Below, piece after piece: positions 20,160 through 30,950 of a DNA stretch of 64,000 nt; the stretch's first letter is position 1; each line of letters opens with the position of its first letter. Below the pieces are notes generated by a model that saw nothing but the letters and a program-made list of their open reading frames with translations, had not been told where the DNA came from and did no database searches. Both the position numbers and the translations under genes were made by a program. Source of the DNA: Cephalotus follicularis (lineage: Eukaryota; Streptophyta; Magnoliopsida; Oxalidales; Cephalotaceae); assembly GCA_001972305.1 (NCBI GenBank), contig BDDD01001952.1, positions 54,806-118,805 of the forward strand, in the 5' to 3' direction.

Positions 20160-21319
20160 GAACTTTTGGATCAAGGCACTTTTGGGGTTAATGATCATTA
20201 CTTGATTTAGTAGGAGTTAAGCCCTTAAACCACTTCTGGTATTAAATTATTGAATTGGTCATTGTGAGAGGCACTTTGTGTATTTAATTGAAGTTTCTAT
20301 TGGATATATACTTTAGTTTTCTTATGCATAATGGATGGCTGAAAGGACTAGACCTAGTTTTGGTTTTATGTAATTCATTTAGAATGTAATTGCATTTGTA
20401 AAGAAGATTTTTCAAGGAAGTATGGAAAAGAAAGGAAGAGAAGTACAAGACTATTGAAGGCCATGTATGCATTGTGCAAAATGTAATAGATAGATATAAT
20501 ATCCACACCTAGGAAGACTGAGTGGTGACCTTGGCTCAAGTCACCACTTATAGTAAAGTCCTTAGCCATGCCATTTGATTTATTTTGGAAATAAGTCTTG
20601 GGTACATATGATGGATGGTCCAAATACACATCATGCATGCAAAGCCGTAATTAATTGGAATTGGCTAATGCAACCAATGAATTAATTAAGGGCTTGGTAA
20701 GTAAAAAAAATTGTGAGACCTAAAATTCCCCCGATGAAATAATAAGTCTGAACGCCAGTGACACATGGAGTGGACCGACGTGGCCTTCTATGAACTACAT
20801 TGAGTAGTGTACATGGGTTATTGGTTTGTCATGCCAAAGCTGAGGCCTTTGACCTGTGGGATGCTATGTCAACGTCGGTGTAGGCCACCACAAAGGGTGG
20901 TTATGTTTTAGTATCTGGACGCGTGCACGTGTGGATATTAAAATTAGTGCATTCTGATGTAGATTATGAGTTGTGACTTATCTTGATTCTTAGGGATTGT
21001 TATGCCAAAGTTAAGGCCATATTGAATTCAAAGGTTGAATCTTATTATTAGATCTTGTATTGGATGTAAATTGGCAAGATATCTTACCCATTGGATATAT
21101 TATGGTTTGACATGCCAAAGCTATGGCCATAATATGATTACAACGGATTCCAATCCCCATTAGGAAATTAGACTTCCCGAATTCCATATGGGGGTATGGG
21201 ATACGATTAGAATAGTGGGAGGAACCATAAGCACTAAAGACTAAGTGTTATGGTAGTCATATAAAAAGTGGAATAAATGTTGACTCGTGTTTTTGTTTCC
21301 TTATCTTACGTTGATAGAT
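20160..21319 (+). other. Copia-2 leader, second part
   Basis: Matches the Copia-3 leader read in reverse: the 'cttgatttagt.ggagtt' block, the 'aaggccatgtatgcat' block and the three-copy motif below. Non-coding. Confidence 0.7.
20823..21130 (+). repeat. Three-copy leader motif 'tttgtcatgccaaagct'
   Basis: Copies at about 20823, 20995 and 21104, about 172 and 108 bp apart. The Copia-3 leader has the same three copies with the same spacing, although the sequences between them have diverged. Confidence 0.75.
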
Positions 21320-22734
21320 ATGGCTTTTCAATCCGTAATGTCCCGCATACCAGAAACCAACAAACTTGAAGGCCCTAACTTCATCGATCGGCAGCGAAAC
21401 CCTAAGTTCATCCTTATGGCCAATAAACAGCATATTTGATGACCGGTGGGCCTCCTTCACTATGTGAAGACCCTACGCCTAAAGAGTCATACCGTCTGGC
21501 CAAGTGGCTGGAGGACGACGAGTAAGCTCGGTGTCTAGCCCTTTTGGGTATAACGCCCGAGCTGCAGCACCAACATGAGAAGATGTAGAACTTATCCACT
21601 ATACCACTCAATTTATAGGAGATGTAAGGGGATGAATCTAGGACTCAGAGGTTTAATCTTTCACACAGGCTCTTAAAGGCGCAGATAGCAGAGGGAGCGT
21701 CAGTTCATGAGCATGGACTGAAGATGATAGACATGATAAGTAGTTGGCTCAATTAGGGATTGTCATGGACCAAGATCTTTATATAAATTTGATTCTTACG
21801 TCCCTTCCTCGCTCGTTCTCATAGTTAGTGGTGAATTTTCACATGAAAAAGATCGAAGTGACTCTTACTAAGTTTCTATGTTAAGAACAGTAGCAGCCAA
21901 CTTTGACACTGAAAAGTCAAAGTCCCTCGCCTTACTTCTTCCTTCTTCTAGGGCTGCCTAAGAAATGGGCAGTGCCTCGTCTTCCTGAAAAGGGAAGGGT
22001 GGAACCGGGTCTATCAACACAAAAGGCAAGGGTAAGAAGAAGCATAAGAAGAAGAAGAAGGGAAGGCTTGGAGCTACTGGGGGTGTTGCCAAAGATCGGA
22101 TGAAGCAACTGGATGCTGAGGGTGCTTGCATCCAATGTAGCATGAAAGGACACTGGAATAAGGATTATCGGGTTACCTATGTTGATGTCTCTACTAATAA
22201 GCCGCATGGTGCGGATACATAAGGTATATTCATGATTGAACTAAATATAGCTTGGAATAGCAGTTCTACATGGGTATTGGATACTGGATGTGGAACTAAT
22301 CTTTGCGATTCATTGCAGGGGCTAAGAAAAGTTAGACAGGTTGGAGCTGGAGACTTAGATCTATGGCTTGGTGATGGATCTAGGATCATTTCTGAAGCTG
22401 TTAGGAATTTTTAACATTTCTTGGAGTAATGGTTGTATATTAACACTTGATCCATGTTATTATGTACCAACATTGTAAGGAATATTATAAGTGTATCTTA
22501 CTTATGTAGTTTGGGCTTGGAGCTCAAATTCAAAAACATTGGATGTTTTGTATATTCTAACAATGTTTGTGTTGGTGATGGTTTCATTAAAAATGGATCA
22601 TTTGTTTCAACTACTGAACAAAATAAAATCTTATCCATTGAGCAAGGTAATAAGAAAATACCAAGAGATAATGAATTCACTAAAACTTATACTTGGCATT
22701 GTAGACTTGGACATGTTAGTGATGTCAGACTTAC
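21320..22734 (+). pseudogene. Copia-2 gag-protease, badly degraded
   Basis: Starts with an ATG whose product resembles the Copia-3 gag N-terminus (MSRIPETNKLEGPNF). Many stops and frameshifts follow. Recognisable pieces are the lysine-rich segment near 22030-22070, a zinc knuckle near 22132-22175 whose first Cys pair reads CIQC before GHW, and the protease near 22255-22410 (SSTWVLDTGCGTNLCDS), where D-T-G is kept. The pre-integrase WHCRLGHVSDVRL is cut at 22734 by a solo LTR. Copia Gag would form the particle; this copy cannot. Confidence 0.8.
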
Positions 22735-23738
22735 TGTAACACCCCCGGAACGGCGGGAGTCGTCATAGGGTCATATCATACCTAACATAACTTAACAAAT
22801 TATGAGTTTGCTTTATTAGCCAATAACAGCCGAAAATGTGGCAGTCTTATCAAACATTAAAACTTAACCATTTAACATATTAAGTTGTTGCGGAAAAATT
22901 CAAAGCATAAATCAGTTCCAATTTAAAACATAAAACATAAAAATCCATGTTTCAGACCACTAAACATAACATAAGGATCACTCTCCTAAGGATCCAACAC
23001 ATAGGGTGGTCATCACTCAATCACACTTTTCCCCGCTGCTCCTGAAAACCTGCCGCATGGAAACAAAAACGCGGCTGAGCAAACCTCAGTACGGATAAGG
23101 GAAAATAAAACAGTAAACGGTAATTTAAAAAACTTAGCAAACCCAATGAATTCAACTTGAAGAACAACTAAGGATCGAATTTACCTCTACGAATTTGATG
23201 AATGAATTACACAGCAGCTTGTTACACACTAACAAGATAGAATCTGCAGTAGCTTGCAAGAATGATGTGGGCAACATATAAAATGGCAAGATACTCTAAT
23301 AATGGAGAATGGAGGAGACAAAACGAGGAAGAAAGGAACTTTTCTGGATTTTGAAATGGAAAAAGGAAGGATTGCATGTGAATTAGATGGTGGGAATTGT
23401 TGGAAAGAAGGAAGAAGGTGGAAGAAAGTGGGAGGAAAGAAGAAGAAAATGGTAAAATAGGAAAAAGGAAATTAAAGAAATAATAATAATAAAGGAATAT
23501 AAGGAATATAAAAATAAAAGAATAATAATTTGTTTTTAATAAAATTATTTTGGATTATAATAAAATAAATAAAACCCAACATAGCATAACATACCCAAAT
23601 TTCGGACCGGTATCAGTCCGCACACTTCACATAAACCCGATCATGGGGCAACCGAACTTTTAAAATTAAACAAAATTAAAAGCCCGAAAACACAGATAAA
23701 ATTCGTAAAATATATTTACGAACGAACAGCGTATTACA
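22735..23738 (-). mobile_element. Gypsy-A-family solo LTR with internal deletion
   Basis: Reverse-strand LTR bounded by TGTAACACC and GTATTACA, with a perfect 5-bp duplication CTTAC (22730-22734, 23739-23743). At 1,004 bp it is far shorter than the 2.6-2.8 kb expected. It keeps the LTR start, the TATA region and the distal end including the conserved block, but lacks the array and the hairpin block. No coding sequence is seen. Confidence 0.92.
23046..23103 (-). other. Conserved LTR block (solo LTR copy)
   Basis: Reverse-strand copy of the 'gtactgaggtttgctcagcc' block. Confidence 0.6.
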
Positions 23739-23743
23739 CTTAC

Positions 23744-24614
23744 ACAGTTGTTTAAGGATGATCTTTTAGATATCCAAGACTTAGAGTCCTATCCAACTTA
23801 TGAATCCTGCTTATTGGGAAATATGACAAAATCTCCTTTCTCCAGAAAAGGGGAAAGGTTAGTGGACTTACTGGGATTAGTCCACACCAACGTATGTGGT
23901 CCTATGTCGGTCAATGCGCGAGGATGTTATTTCTACTTCATAACATTTACTGATGATTTATCTAGATTTGGTTATGTGTATTTGATGAGACACAAGTCAG
24001 AATCCTTTAAGATGTTCAAGGAGTTTAGACTTGAAGTAGAAAAGCAGATTGGTATGCCAATTATAATGCATCAGTCAGACAGAGTTGGTGAGTACCTGTC
24101 AGCTGAATTCCAAGGGTATCTTAGAGATAATGGAATTCTATCTAAGTGGACCCCTCTTGGAACTCCGTAGAATAATGGAGTGTCTGAAAGGAGGAACCGG
24201 ACCCTATTGGACATGGTTCGGTCCATGATGTCTTTTATCGACCTTCCCACATATTTCTGGGGATATGCCCTGGATACAGCCGCATATATCTTGAATCGAA
24301 TTCCTTCAAAATACGTGCCCTCCACCCCATACCAGGTATGGACAGGGAGGAAACCCAGCCTAAACCATCTCAGGGTTCGGGGCTATCTAGATTATGTCAA
24401 AAGGCTTGATACAAGTAAGCTGGAAGCGCGGTCGGACCACTGCAGGTTTGTGGGGTATCCTAAGAAAACTAAGGGATACTACTTCTACCATCCCAGAGAA
24501 CAACAGACTTTTGTTTCGCGAAATGTTGTATTCTTAGGGAGGGAATACCTTCTAGAAAGAAGCAGTGAGAGCCAGGTGCAACTTCAGGAGTTGCCACGGG
24601 TAGAGACCACGTAG
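23744..24614 (+). pseudogene. Copia-2 integrase, broken
   Basis: Continues the protein interrupted by the solo LTR. It covers QLFKDDLLDIQD, the CLLGNMTKSPF part of pre-integrase, the rve core with HTNVCGP (the first catalytic Asp reads as Asn here), SDRVGEY for the second Asp, and a TAG stop at 24168-24170 where Copia-3 has a Gln codon. The core resumes with GVSERRNRTLL (Glu kept) and ends in the GYYFYHP segment. Altered HTD and SDRGGE boxes plus the stop show that integrase activity is lost. Frame is continuous apart from the stop. Confidence 0.83.
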
Positions 24615-24617
24615 GAT

Positions 24618-25560
24618 ATGGAAGAGTTAGGGGCTAGACCTCCAACATACACAGTTGAAGTTGGACCTCAAGCTGAGATTGGATCTAGGTCAGGCAGAGC
24701 TCCTTTGAGGAGATCAGGCAGGATTCCATTAACACCTGAGAGATATGGTTTTCTCATTGATGGTACTGATGAAATCAACATTGTTGATGATTACGAGCCA
24801 ACCGGCTATCAGGAGCCAGTGCAGGGAAATGAATCTGAGGCATGGCTAAGAGCCATGCAATCCAAGGTGAATTCTATGTACTCCAACCAGGTTTGGAATT
24901 TGGTTGAATCACACAAATGCATAGTGCCTATTGGCTGCAAATGTATCTTCAAGATGAAGATGAACGCATATGGAAATATTGAGATGTCTAAAGCTCGATT
25001 TGTGGCGAAAGGGTATACACAGCGACATGGTGTCGACTATACTGAAACTTTCTCACCAGTCATTATGCTCAAATCCATTCAAATTTTGCTTGATATTGCA
25101 ACTCATTATGATTATGATATATGGAAAATGGATGTAAAGATAGCATTTTTAAATTCGCATCTTGACAAGGACATTTACATGTCCCAACCCGAGGGGTTTA
25201 CATCCATCGATCATCCGCGCATGGTGTGTAAGCTCGAACGGTCCATTAATGGACTGAAGCAAGCATCCCGTAGCTGGAATCTAGGTTTTGATGAAGGTGT
25301 CAAATCTTTTGACATCATTAAATTTGTGGATGAGCCATGTGTTTACCGAAAATAGGATTGGCCAAATATCACTTTCTTAATTTTGCACGTAGATGACATT
25401 CTACTCGTTGGGAATGATGTAGGGATGTTGCAGTCTACGAAAGTTTGGCTTTCTAAGAACTTTTCCATGAAGGATTTAGTAGAATCCACCTATATACTGG
25501 TATAAGGATTTAAAGGGATAGGTCCAATAGATTTCTTGGGCTTTCCCAATGCCTACAGTA
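24618..25560 (+). pseudogene. Copia-2 reverse transcriptase, broken
   Basis: Copia RT with AWLRAMQSKVNSM, PIGCKCIFKMKM, the ARFVAKGYTQ block, DYTETFSPVIM, MDVKIAFLNS, YMSQPEGF and SINGLKQASRSW. A stop lies at 25353-25355. Beyond it the catalytic box reads LHVDDILLVGND, keeping both Asp but with His for the Tyr of YVDD. A frameshift follows at about 25500 in the ILGI..YRDRS region. Several core residues differ from Copia-1 and Copia-3 (for example KCIFK for KWIFK), consistent with long neutral decay. Confidence 0.83.
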
Positions 25561-26350
25561 CATTAGCAATGTGCTGAAATGGTTTAGCATGGAGAATTCC
25601 AAGAGAGGCCTATTACCAATAGGTGAAGGAATTATACTCTCTCGGAAGATGTCTCCCAGAACATCTGAAGAGAGAGCACGTATGAGTCAGATTCCTTATG
25701 CTTCGGCAGTGGGATCGATCATGTATATCATGCTATGTACTAGGTCTGATGCTACGCATGCCCTAGGAATGGCAAGCCGATTTCAGTCCTATCCCTCTGG
25801 AAAGCATTAGGAAGTGGTCAAGGGAATTCTGAAGTACCTTAGACGAACTCAAGATGTCTTCTTGACATATGGAAAAGATAGTGAGTTGAAATTGGAGGGC
25901 TACACAGACTCTAGTTTTGACAGTGATCTGGATGATCACAAATCAATTTAAGGGTATGTGTTTGTATTGAACGGAGGTGCGTGAGCTGGCGCAGCTGAAA
26001 GCAGGAGACCGTAGCGGACTCTACCAAAGAAGCGGAATACATAGCAGCCTCAGATGCTGCCAAGGAGGGTGTTTGGATACACAAGTTCATCACTGAATTA
26101 GGAGTTCTTCCTACCATCAACAGTCTAGTTGTTAAATACTGTGACAATGATGGGGCTGCAGCACAAGCCAAGCAACCATGGTCTCACCAGTGATCCAAAC
26201 ACATTGATTCGAGAGATGATTGGTAGGGGAGACATATAACCTACGAGGGCCGCCTCAGAGGTGAACACATCAAATCCGCAGACCAAGGAAATTGGCACAA
26301 AGGCTTTGGAGCATCATTGTTGGACGATGGGCTTATGCTATGGAAATGCA
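25561..26350 (+). pseudogene. Copia-2 RNase H, broken
   Basis: Starts with the GLLPIGEGI, SAVGSIMYIMLCTRSD linker and continues through RFQSYPSGKH to a stop at 25808-25810. The RNase H part (KYLRRTQDVF, the TDSSFDSD segment, EAEYIAASDAAKEGVW, YCDNDGAAAQAK) is spread over several frames. The ADPLTKAM-type end is only faintly readable before the PPT. Confidence 0.75.
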
Positions 26351-26363
26351 TAGCTTGAGGGTC

Positions 26364-26374
26364 AAGTAGGAGAT
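26364..26374 (+). other. Polypurine tract of Copia-2
   Basis: AAGTAGGAGAT before TGTTAGATAGG, one base different from the Copia-1 tract. Confidence 0.85.
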
Positions 26375-28400
26375 TGTTAGATAGGGTGACCCAATAAGCC
26401 ATTGGATGGGCTTATGTATTGGGACTTATATGTGTATAAAAACAGTCTTTTTTCATTTATATGGCATGTGCTATTGTTTATATTATTTATGGCATAATCA
26501 CTGGTGTTTTATCACATAATTGAAGTAGACTAATTTACCTACTTACACTTGTGGTGCCCTGACATAAGATTGGATGCCATGCACCGAGGCAATGAGATCG
26601 GCTACCTTATCCATGGTGTAGAATTAGTTCCAAGTCATAGGTTCATTTACTGCACAATTGTGAACTGGATAGACTTGCGCGCACGTTGCCTTCTCCCGAG
26701 AAGGGGAGGATGGAGACTATCACTTCCATCTGTAGGGAACACTAGCGTAAGTACGGGGTGCGCGCTTGTAGCATCTACACTGAACTAGACCCGCTTAGGA
26801 AACACTATTTCGATAGTCGCTATTCTCGTGTCAATAATGATTCCTACATGTTGCGGTTATGTATAAGTGTTGGATACTTAGAGATTTCATGGAGAACTCA
26901 TCTAATCCTTAGACTTGAGTGATTGCTCTATATTGTATAGAGACTGTCTTGTTTTCATATCCACCTTACTCAATTCTTTCGCGGGGCTGACAATCGGGTG
27001 GTCTTTGGGCTTGATGGAATATGTACGAATATAAGCGAATGCGCAATATGGGATTTTCACATCTGAGCGAAGGTGATAGGTCCTAATTTGGTCTGATTAT
27101 ACTGTGGACTAATGAAATCCTTGGCCAAGGTTGAGGTGGACTGGAAATTGGTTTTCCGGGGAGATCAGCCGAAAGTCCTAGTGATGATCAGATATTTTAG
27201 ACATTGAGGTATTACTAGGGTTGACACATATCATTACCCTAGACCTCAGTCGGGGCCAAGTATGATGAGAAATTATAGTACACCAAACTGACGACAGGAA
27301 AAAGTCACGCGTTACGGCGGTGTGTGATAAATTTTGAGAAAATTAATTGGATTAATTTCTCACCTAGATAATATTGGATATTAGTCCGAGAATATTTTAA
27401 ATTGCTCTGGGACTATTTAGAATGACTTAACCAAACCCTAGGGGTATTTCGATAATTTATCAACACTACCGATTATAACCGAGACTTTAGGGTCCCTGTC
27501 TGATAATGGTGTCTCAATAAATGTTGGACATTTATACCTTTGTGATAATTATAAAATCATATATGGGTTATGTGCATTATGTGAGATGTATCACCATTAG
27601 ATGATAGACACTTGTCACAACCTCACAATATCTTACTTAATTAATATATAAGGGAAGATAAGTTTTAGAAACTTGTAGAACTCTCTTTCTTCTTCTTTTC
27701 CAGCCGAATTGCAAGAGAGAAAAGGGGAAAAGAAAGACCTTCCTAGGGCTTGATTCCAAGCTTGAAGCTTGAAATTTCTACACTTCCCTTCTTTGATTTT
27801 CGATCACCAAGGCCTAGTGGTTACTTAGGGTGGAACAATTTTGATAAACTCTTGTCAATTTTGTTTTACCCTTCTTAGCATATGGGTTAGCGTGCAAGCT
27901 GTTACACAACTAGCTATCCTTTGAGACATCCTTTGTCTTGGGAAAGCTTATATGGTGTAATTGAAGTTTGAATTAGAAACCACAAAATCTAGGGTTTGGA
28001 GACTTGGAGTGGCTAAAATTTTTTCTTGGTGAAAAGTAAAGGATTTGGAATCCAATTGGTGTGGAGGACTTGGAGGCTCAAAAGGTTGCTTCATAAGCAA
28101 GTACCGGCAAACAAAAGGATCCTCCATAGTTGTTATAGCTTCTAAACATTCTCTTTGTATTTGGTTTGTCACATTAGCATGCAAATATGTGAATTTGATT
28201 ATGGAATTGATGTGGTGATCCTTGGATGGTATGTATGTTGGAATTGGAATTAGCATAGCTTAGATGTTAAGGGATATGTTTTTTGCTGCGTAATTTGAAA
28301 ATTTTAAAATTACTCCCCTTAATGTCATTGACTATTCCTTAGAGGAATTACTATGCTTAGATCCGATTCTGGCACACGGCGATGCATACAAATTCCAACA
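26375..28400 (+). repeat. Copia-2 3' LTR (2,026 bp)
   Basis: Starts TGTTAGATAGGG and ends AATTCCAACA. It aligns in blocks with the split 5' LTR and, over its first half, with the Copia-3 LTRs. Small open frames (for example 26549-26788) lie in blocks shared by all copies and are not genes. Confidence 0.9.
27645..27652 (+). promoter_or_regulatory. Candidate TATA box, Copia-2 3' LTR
   Basis: TATATAAG, 1,270 bp from the LTR start, the same offset as in Copia-3 and close to Copia-1. Confidence 0.6.
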
Positions 28401-29161
28401 TAAACAGCACTCAATGGCATCCCTCACATTGTATATGATCATGATGTCTTCAAAACTAATCAGGTGGTCTCCCGGATCACCGGTTCCATTATACCTTTCA
28501 CATAGGGGGAGTCTAAATCCTCTCGGCATTGGTTCTTTGGCTACCTCATCGATGAAAGGATGAGTACCATATCGGAGTAGCTCCTCGATGTGCAGGTTAT
28601 GACTGTCTTCCTTATCTTTATGTCCCAACCTCCGGACTACACTTGCTCTCTTCTGATGCTCTGTGACTTCCCTAGTGTTAGAAGAGTCTTGTGCCTTTGC
28701 TCCACGCTTGATGGGCACCTTTCATCGAACCCATCTGATAGGGGAAGAGCTTCATTCCTCAAAGTCTTCCCTCCAGGGAGAATGCCCTAACCCAACCTCT
28801 TTTTTTCTTGGTTGCCCAGGGAAGGCTGGACTATCTGGTCTCTTTCTTCAATGAAATTTTATTTTCCCCTGGGTGGTTGGCTAGAAACTCCTGCTTCCAA
28901 TGATTGTTTGGGTTACTGAGCATCATTCTGTGTTAGGCTCTTTCTCTATCCAGGAAAACCCAGACGAAAAGTTTGGGCTAGTAGTAGCATCTGTTGATCT
29001 ATCTCCTGCATGTCGGCCTTCATTGTAGGCTGATCTCCGTGTTCTTTCCTTCGTACAGGATCGTCTTGGTTTGGACGATCCCTGGCCTCCTGACTAACTA
29101 GAGGGCTTCTACTCTGCTGGAGGTTGGTGCATTGATGGTATTCTTGAGGGTCAACCCTCAT
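28401..29161 (-). pseudogene. Tat-like gag, broken and truncated
   Basis: The N-terminal part (from 29161) is rich in Gln, Arg and Asp with no clear fold. After stops and a frameshift the conserved gag segment appears from about 28718: KEDSHNLHIEELL, then HPFIDEVAKEPMPRGF, RLPLCERYNGTGDPGDHL and FEDIMIIYNVRDAIECC. This is the start of the retrotransposon gag capsid domain. The protein is cut at 28401; the remaining capsid half and the nucleocapsid are not found in the window. The open frame that continues below 28401 runs into Copia-2 LTR and is accidental. Confidence 0.65.
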
Positions 29162-29290
29162 ATTGTTTCTGGTGTTTGGTCAATGGGAGGTTGCAGTGAC
29201 TGACAGAGTCTTGGATGTTGTCTTTCTCGGAGCTTTATGTTGTCCGACCATAGGGTTAGGTTGGACAAGAGCAGTATGGCTAGGTTTTGT

Positions 29291-29313
29291 CCATTTTCCA
29301 CCGACGGCGCCAA
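29291..29313 (-). other. Tat-type primer-binding site
   Basis: On the minus strand TTGGCGCCGTCGGTGG, one base downstream of the LTR end. It resembles the TGGCGCCGT-type PBS common in Tat elements, not the Met-tRNA type of its neighbours. Confidence 0.75.
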
Positions 29314-29603
29314 TTGTTGACATGCAGATTCGTCATCCTTGAGGTTGAACTCTTGATTGGTTTGTTGAATTAGAGAAAGATATGAAATCAAAAACAAGAG
29401 AGGTCAGATGGCAGTACCGGAGTAGTCTCCAGGACTACCCTCAGATGATTTTGTCATAGTTGATCATTGTGTATACACTGGTGAATAATGTATATGCCAA
29501 GATGATTATACTCTAGCCAAGTTGTTTTATGATGTGTGTCAGGATGATTCTAGTGATATGCAGAGAGAGAAAGTATCTAACCCCTCTTAATGTGGCAGGT
29601 GGC

Positions 29604-29613
29604 TATATTTATA
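29604..29613 (-). promoter_or_regulatory. TATA box of the Tat-like LTR
   Basis: Minus strand TATAAATATA, about 290 bp before the LTR end. Close to the plant TATA consensus. Confidence 0.65.
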
Positions 29614-30030
29614 GGAGGAGTTATGATGTCTAAATGTCATCCATACCCCTTACAACTATCCTCTGGTGAGGACACTCTGGTAATTTTTCTATATTAAATA
29701 CCAGCCACCCTTTCTTGGGCCTTGTCCCGACATTTTGGTGGGGGTTAGCCCTCTCTCAATCATCATTTAAAAACCACCAAGTCACATTATGAGGGTGGTT
29801 GAGCAACTTACTTGACAATCCTTCCAGATCCAAGGAAGTAGGGGGCAGATCCAACAAGGGATCGCCTTCTAGGAAGGGAAAATTTGTGTCTCAGCAAGGG
29901 GAAAAGATCCCGGTCATAGTAGGGATCCCTTCCCATAAGGGAAGGATCTCATCTTGGTGAGGGGAAAATTCCTGTGCTAGGTTGGCGACATGGGGGTCCA
30001 CCCGATCATCCTCAACAGCTACTATCCTCC

Positions 30031-30088
30031 GATGACTCTCGCCATCAAGTATGTGCTTTGATGACACTCACTGTCGAGTATGCACTCT
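30031..30088. repeat. 29-bp tandem repeat, two imperfect copies
   Basis: 'gatgactctcgccatcaag' and 'gatgacactcactgtcgag' start 29 bp apart, with a partial third copy beginning at 30089. Confidence 0.65.
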
Positions 30089-30123
30089 GGTGACCCTTAC
30101 CGATCTGAGACAACTAGACCCGT

Positions 30124-30798
30124 CTAGACACCCTTTTTGAAAAATTACCTTTCGTGGGCTAAGCTATCGATATTGACATTGATATTGATACTGTTATTGA
30201 CATTATACACATTTGCGGTCACATACTCTATAGGATTTATTGGGTGTATTTATACACCATTATTGATTGTCTGATAGATGATTGATAGGAATGATTGATT
30301 AGATACCATTCCTATACGTCGGTATGGAACGATAGTATATGAATGGTAGATCACAACAAGCATTCATGGATTCACATGCCATACATTTATATTGTATATA
30401 TTAACATTGCTATTGCAAACTGTACATAGCATAATCTCTGCATGGGGATATATCTGTTTGGTCATTTAGCTAAACCATCCTTCAGGACGGGGCATCTATT
30501 TTGGTACAAGTTATGCAGTGGGGACCAACAGTCATGGAGATTATTAGCTGGAGTTGTGCACGCTGAAGATTGTAATGGTTTTTATGCTTTTCTTTATAGC
30601 ATATATTGATTAATGCATTAACTTGGACCAAGTATTGTATTGATTTGGAAATGTAATATTTAGTCAGGATGCTATTATTATATTTGAGTATATTTACACA
30701 TGTTATGTATGAAAGTTTTTTAATTATTTTGCTTTTTGATACACTACTAAGACTCGATTATTGATTGTATTGTACTGAAAGTAACGCAGGGTGTTATA
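30124..30798 (+). repeat. Gypsy-D 5' LTR, terminal part
   Basis: Ends 'gcagggtgttata', a decayed form of the GGTGTTACA end seen in Gypsy-A and C, followed by a PBS. The start is missing. It contains a 7-bp hairpin GGTGTAT/ATACACC near 30244-30259. Nothing coding is seen. Confidence 0.7.
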
Positions 30799-30800
30799 GT

Positions 30801-30812
30801 TGGTATTCCAGC
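30801..30812 (+). other. Primer-binding site of Gypsy-D (degenerate)
   Basis: TGGTATTCCAGC after the LTR end; a decayed initiator-Met complement. Confidence 0.65.
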
Positions 30813-30950
30813 CATTGTCGGCATGCTAGGTTAAGTATTGAATTGTAGAGATAAGACTGACTACATGATTAATTTTCCTACATATATTTATGCTGCTAAT
30901 AACGATTCATGTTATGAATATTCCATTGCCTTTTCCTTAAAATATAGAAA

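Larger units (their letters stand above)
6743..28400 (+). mobile_element. Copia-2: Ty1/Copia element with two nested insertions
   Basis: The element consists of a 5' LTR (6743-7342 and 15570-16744), a degenerate PBS, a long leader, gag-protease, integrase, RT, RNase H, a PPT and a 3' LTR ending at 28400. Gypsy-A (7343-15564) sits in the 5' LTR. A reverse solo Gypsy LTR (22735-23738) sits between the protease and integrase. The first roughly 230 bp of the 5' LTR are missing, replaced by the Gypsy LTR fragment upstream, so a TSD cannot be checked (right flank is TAAAC). The coding region is heavily degraded. Confidence 0.8.
28401..30120 (-). mobile_element. Tat-like Ty3/Gypsy fragment (5' LTR, PBS, partial gag)
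   Basis: Read on the minus strand the order is LTR (about 30120 to 29315), a PBS starting TTGGCGCCGTCGG (29313-29291), then gag sequence to 28401, where the Copia-2 LTR begins. A TGGCGCC-type PBS and a gag with the PRGFRLPLCERYNGTGDP motif are typical of the Tat/Ogre side of plant Ty3/Gypsy. Pol is absent. It is unclear whether Copia-2 inserted into it or whether later rearrangement joined them. Confidence 0.7.
29315..30120 (-). repeat. Tat-like 5' LTR (outer end uncertain)
   Basis: The inner end is 'tgttgacatg' on the plus strand, next to the PBS. It contains a TATA box, an imperfect hairpin near 29926-29951 (GATCCCTTCCC against GGGAAGGATC) and a 29-bp repeat at 30031-30088. The outer boundary with the Gypsy-D LTR is placed only approximately. 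Confidence 0.6.
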
